Shown one piece after another: positions 41,587 to 43,497 of a stretch of DNA of 43,497 bases. The DNA lies in contig JABDGW010000021.1 in assembly GCA_013285855.1 (NCBI GenBank), forward strand, positions 1 through 43,497, read 5' to 3'. Under the pieces are notes generated by a model. It searched no databases. It saw only the letters and a list, made by a program, of their open reading frames with translations, and was not told the DNA's origin. Position 1 is the stretch's first letter. Each line of letters begins with the position of its first letter. A program made the translations under genes and the position numbers. The DNA comes from Bacteroidota bacterium. GTDB lineage: Bacteria > Bacteroidota > Bacteroidia > Chitinophagales > Chitinophagaceae.

Positions 41587-41618
41587 ATGAACTATGATCT
41601 ATGGACTATCATCTATAA
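41587..41618 (-). repeat. Right inverted-repeat arm of the four-helix-bundle element
   Basis: ATGAACTATGATCTATGG... is the partial reverse complement of the left arm at 41146-41178. It contains the stop codon (41613-41615) of the ykgJ-family gene on the opposite strand, so both neighbours end inside the repeats. Confidence 0.65.
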
Positions 41619-42122
41619 GCCGATCTGAATCTTCTCCATCATCTTTTCTACCATTTTATATGTTGCCGGACAGTAAGCTAGATTTTGCTCGTGCACATGC
41701 ATGTAATCAATCATTTTCTTTTTTGTAAGATGCGGAAATTTTGCGCAGTCATCGGGCCTCACTTCATAAATTGAACACATATTGTTTGAAAGATCCAGGA
41801 ACTGGCAGGGTTGTTTTTGATTTATCCAATCATTATCATTTTTTTCTTTCTTCAGCCAGCGTTCTTTAAAATCTTTTGGCCGCATGTTTAAATGTTTTGA
41901 TATGCGCCTGATGTCTTTATGCGTAAATGTTGGTGTCATGGTTTTACAACAATTGGCGCAGGTTAAGCAATCAACTTCCTGCCACACTTCGGCATTTAAT
42001 TGTTCAGCAAGATCATCCAAGCCTGCAGGCTTTAATTTCGCAACTTTGCGTAAATATTTGACAAAATATTTTTTATAAAGACTAACTTTTTTTCTGAATG
42101 AAAACAGATTTACAGGCTGCAT
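41613..42122 (-). CDS. YkgJ family cysteine-cluster protein
   Basis: 169 residues. The cysteine pattern DCLTCANCCKT, PCQFLDLSNNMCSIYEVRPDDCAKFPHL and the final YCPATYKM matches the CxxCxxCC...C...CxxYxxRPxxCRxFP signature of the zinc- or iron-sulfur-type YkgJ/CxxCxxCC family. Function unknown; possibly metal binding. The start ATG is at 42120-42122. It diverges from xerD with a 93-bp gap. Its stop codon lies in the right repeat of the four-helix-bundle element. Confidence 0.88.
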   Translation of the reverse strand: MQPVNLFSFRKKVSLYKKYFVKYLRKVAKLKPAGLDDLAEQLNAEVWQEVDCLTCANCCKTMTPTFTHKDIRRISKHLNMRPKDFKERWLKKEKNDNDWINQKQPCQFLDLSNNMCSIYEVRPDDCAKFPHLTKKKMIDYMHVHEQNLAYCPATYKMVEKMMEKIQIGL

Positions 42123-42215
42123 TATTTATTGAGATTGTAGATTGCAATTGATTTATTGAACGAATGTAAGCAGAATCTTCAATCGCAGATTGGTAACCTG
42201 AAATTGTAAATTGAA

Positions 42216-43118
42216 ATGTGGGAATCTTATAAAAAAAGTTATAAAGCATATTTACAGCTTGAAAAATCTTTAAGCGATAATTCTGTTGAGGCTTATATGC
42301 GTGATCTTGAAAAATTAACGCAACAACTGCAGGCGGAAAACAATATGAAGACACCTGCCGATATAAGTTTTAAAGACCTGCAACAGTTTGTTCAATTCAT
42401 TGCAAAGCCTGGCATTAATGCAGCCTCGCAGGCAAGGATAATTTCAGGTATAAAAAGCTTTTTTAAATATTGCCTTATAGAAAATATTGTTTCAAAAGAT
42501 CCTTCTGTTTTGCTGGAAACACCTAAACTAAAACGTACTTTGCCTGATGTATTAAGCTTTGAAGAAATTGAACGCATCATTTCAAAAATTGATGTAAGTA
42601 CACCTGATGGCACACGCAATAAAGCTATTCTTGAAACGATGTACAGTTGTGGTTTGCGTGTAACTGAAACAGTAAATCTAAAAATCAGTTGCCTGTATAC
42701 TGATATTGGTTTTATCCGCGTAATTGGCAAAGGTGATAAAGAAAGGCTTATACCTATTGGCAGGGATGCAATAAAATATATTAAGATATATAAAGAGAAT
42801 ATCCGCGTTCATACAACACCACAAAAAAATTTTGAAGACATTCTATTCCTAAACAAATTTGGCAAAAGCTTATCCCGTGTGATGATATTTTACATTATTA
42901 AAGACCTTGCAAAAAAAGCAGGCATCACAAAAAATATTTCACCGCATACTTTTCGGCATTCGTTTGCTACACACCTGGTTGAAGGCGGCGCAGACCTGCG
43001 TGCCGTGCAGGAAATGCTCGGCCATGAAAGCATAACCACCACAGAAATTTATACCCATTTAGACAGGAATTATTTAAGAGAAACGCTAAACAGATTTCAT
43101 CCGGCGTTTACGCATTGA
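42216..43118 (+). CDS. xerD: Tyrosine recombinase XerD
   Basis: 300 residues, full length. The SAM-like N-terminal domain (1-100) is followed by the catalytic domain with all active-site residues: Arg148 (SCGLRVTE), Lys172 (IGKGDKERLIP), His244 and Arg247 (PHTFRHSFATHL), His270 (MLGHESITTTEIYTHL) and Tyr279. It acts with XerC to resolve chromosome dimers at dif. A XerD assignment rather than a phage integrase fits the length and lack of adjacent mobile genes, though XerC/XerD cannot be firmly separated. It ends 2 bp from the convergent hydrolase gene. Confidence 0.92.
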   Translation: MWESYKKSYKAYLQLEKSLSDNSVEAYMRDLEKLTQQLQAENNMKTPADISFKDLQQFVQFIAKPGINAASQARIISGIKSFFKYCLIENIVSKDPSVLLETPKLKRTLPDVLSFEEIERIISKIDVSTPDGTRNKAILETMYSCGLRVTETVNLKISCLYTDIGFIRVIGKGDKERLIPIGRDAIKYIKIYKENIRVHTTPQKNFEDILFLNKFGKSLSRVMIFYIIKDLAKKAGITKNISPHTFRHSFATHLVEGGADLRAVQEMLGHESITTTEIYTHLDRNYLRETLNRFHPAFTH

Positions 43119-43120
43119 TG

Positions 43121-43497
43121 CTACACATTCTTCAGCACTTTCAAAATTTCATCGGCAGCTAACCTGTTGCCCATATCATTAAGATGCACACCATCAACAG
43201 TAAGAATTCCTTTTATATCATTGGTTTTATTATTTCTTACTTCATACAAATGAAATATCGCATGCATATCGCACAGAAGTAATTTAAACTGATCTGCAAC
43301 AGCTCTTATTACCTCGCAATGATTTTGTAAATCTTTATCAAGCGGATTTGAACTATCATTCTTTTCACCAATTATGGCAGGTGTAACCAGCATCAGTTTA
43401 ATCCTATTTGAAAGTAAAGTTTCAACAATCGCAGTATAATTTTTTTCAAACTCAGTGGTATCTGATTCTTCAAATAAATTGTTTGTATGCCACACAT
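43121..43497 (-). CDS. SGNH/GDSL-family hydrolase, C-terminal part (cut by window edge)
   Basis: 125 residues visible; the 5' part lies outside the window and the ATG at 43495 may be internal. The terminal motif ILTVDGVHLNDMGNRLAADEILKVL holds the Asp and His (DGVHLN) of the SGNH catalytic triad, and NLFEESDTTEFEKNYTAIVETLLSNRIKLMLVTP is the region before it. These enzymes deacylate lipids or carbohydrate esters. Substrate unknown. Confidence 0.8.
   Translation of the reverse strand, partial: VWHTNNLFEESDTTEFEKNYTAIVETLLSNRIKLMLVTPAIIGEKNDSSNPLDKDLQNHCEVIRAVADQFKLLLCDMHAIFHLYEVRNNKTNDIKGILTVDGVHLNDMGNRLAADEILKVLKNV

Overview
The window is a 43.5 kb AT-rich stretch of what looks like a Bacteroidota chromosome, most likely Chitinophagaceae. 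Evidence for this: a T9SS-type C-terminal sorting domain on a VCBS-repeat protein, TPR-containing LytS/LytTR signalling, the duplicated cytochrome oxidase subunit III followed by subunit IV, SCO and DUF420, TAnnTTTG-type -7 promoter boxes in front of several genes, little sign of Shine-Dalgarno sites, and K/N/I-rich proteins. I see no rRNA, tRNA, CRISPR array, prophage or transposase. The assignment comes from reading the sequence only.

Layout. 1-2.1 kb (minus): a cut-off beta-helix surface protein and two unrecognised small proteins. 2.3-5.2 kb (plus): a LytS-type histidine kinase plus LytTR regulator. 5.2-7.5 kb: a MurC-like Mur ligase and an AmpD-like amidase lipoprotein. 7.6-11 kb (minus): the tail of a cytochrome oxidase cluster (two subunit III paralogues, subunit IV, SCO, DUF420). 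11.1-17.7 kb (mostly plus): GNAT, SnoaL-like protein, TPR lipoprotein, thiolase, a MerR/B12-type regulator (minus) and signal peptidase I. 18.2-29.4 kb (all minus): class IV aminotransferase, GH13 lipoprotein, sulfotransferase, HtrA-like protease, Gfo/Idh oxidoreductase, acyltransferase, an ABM-like protein, nucleoside permease, and only the N-terminal half of carbamoyl-phosphate synthase large subunit. 29.6-33.7 kb (plus): secreted VCBS protein, MFS transporter, O-methyltransferase. 33.9-37 kb (minus): GH20 hexosaminidase and a transglutaminase-like protein. 37.1-38.9 kb (plus): AIM24, acylphosphatase, TMEM175-like channel. 39-43.5 kb: DUF6580, ManA, YraN, a frameshifted four-helix-bundle gene, YkgJ, XerD and a cut-off SGNH hydrolase.

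The most unusual material is between genes. (1) At about 24.2-24.5 kb, a promoter-like element, three C(UUCG)G hairpins (two of them near-identical) and a U-tract terminator line up on the plus strand. Together they suggest an unannotated structured RNA or small-ORF transcript. (2) At 41.1-41.6 kb, a four-helix-bundle (S23/IVS family) gene with a one-base frameshift lies between inverted repeats, and both neighbours end inside those repeats. (3) Three other inverted repeats built from iterated 7-9 nt words (19.1, 26.1 and 37.9 kb) also lie against stop codons. (4) carB stops exactly at a domain boundary, next to a repeat-rich gap. The rest reads as ordinary core and accessory metabolism.
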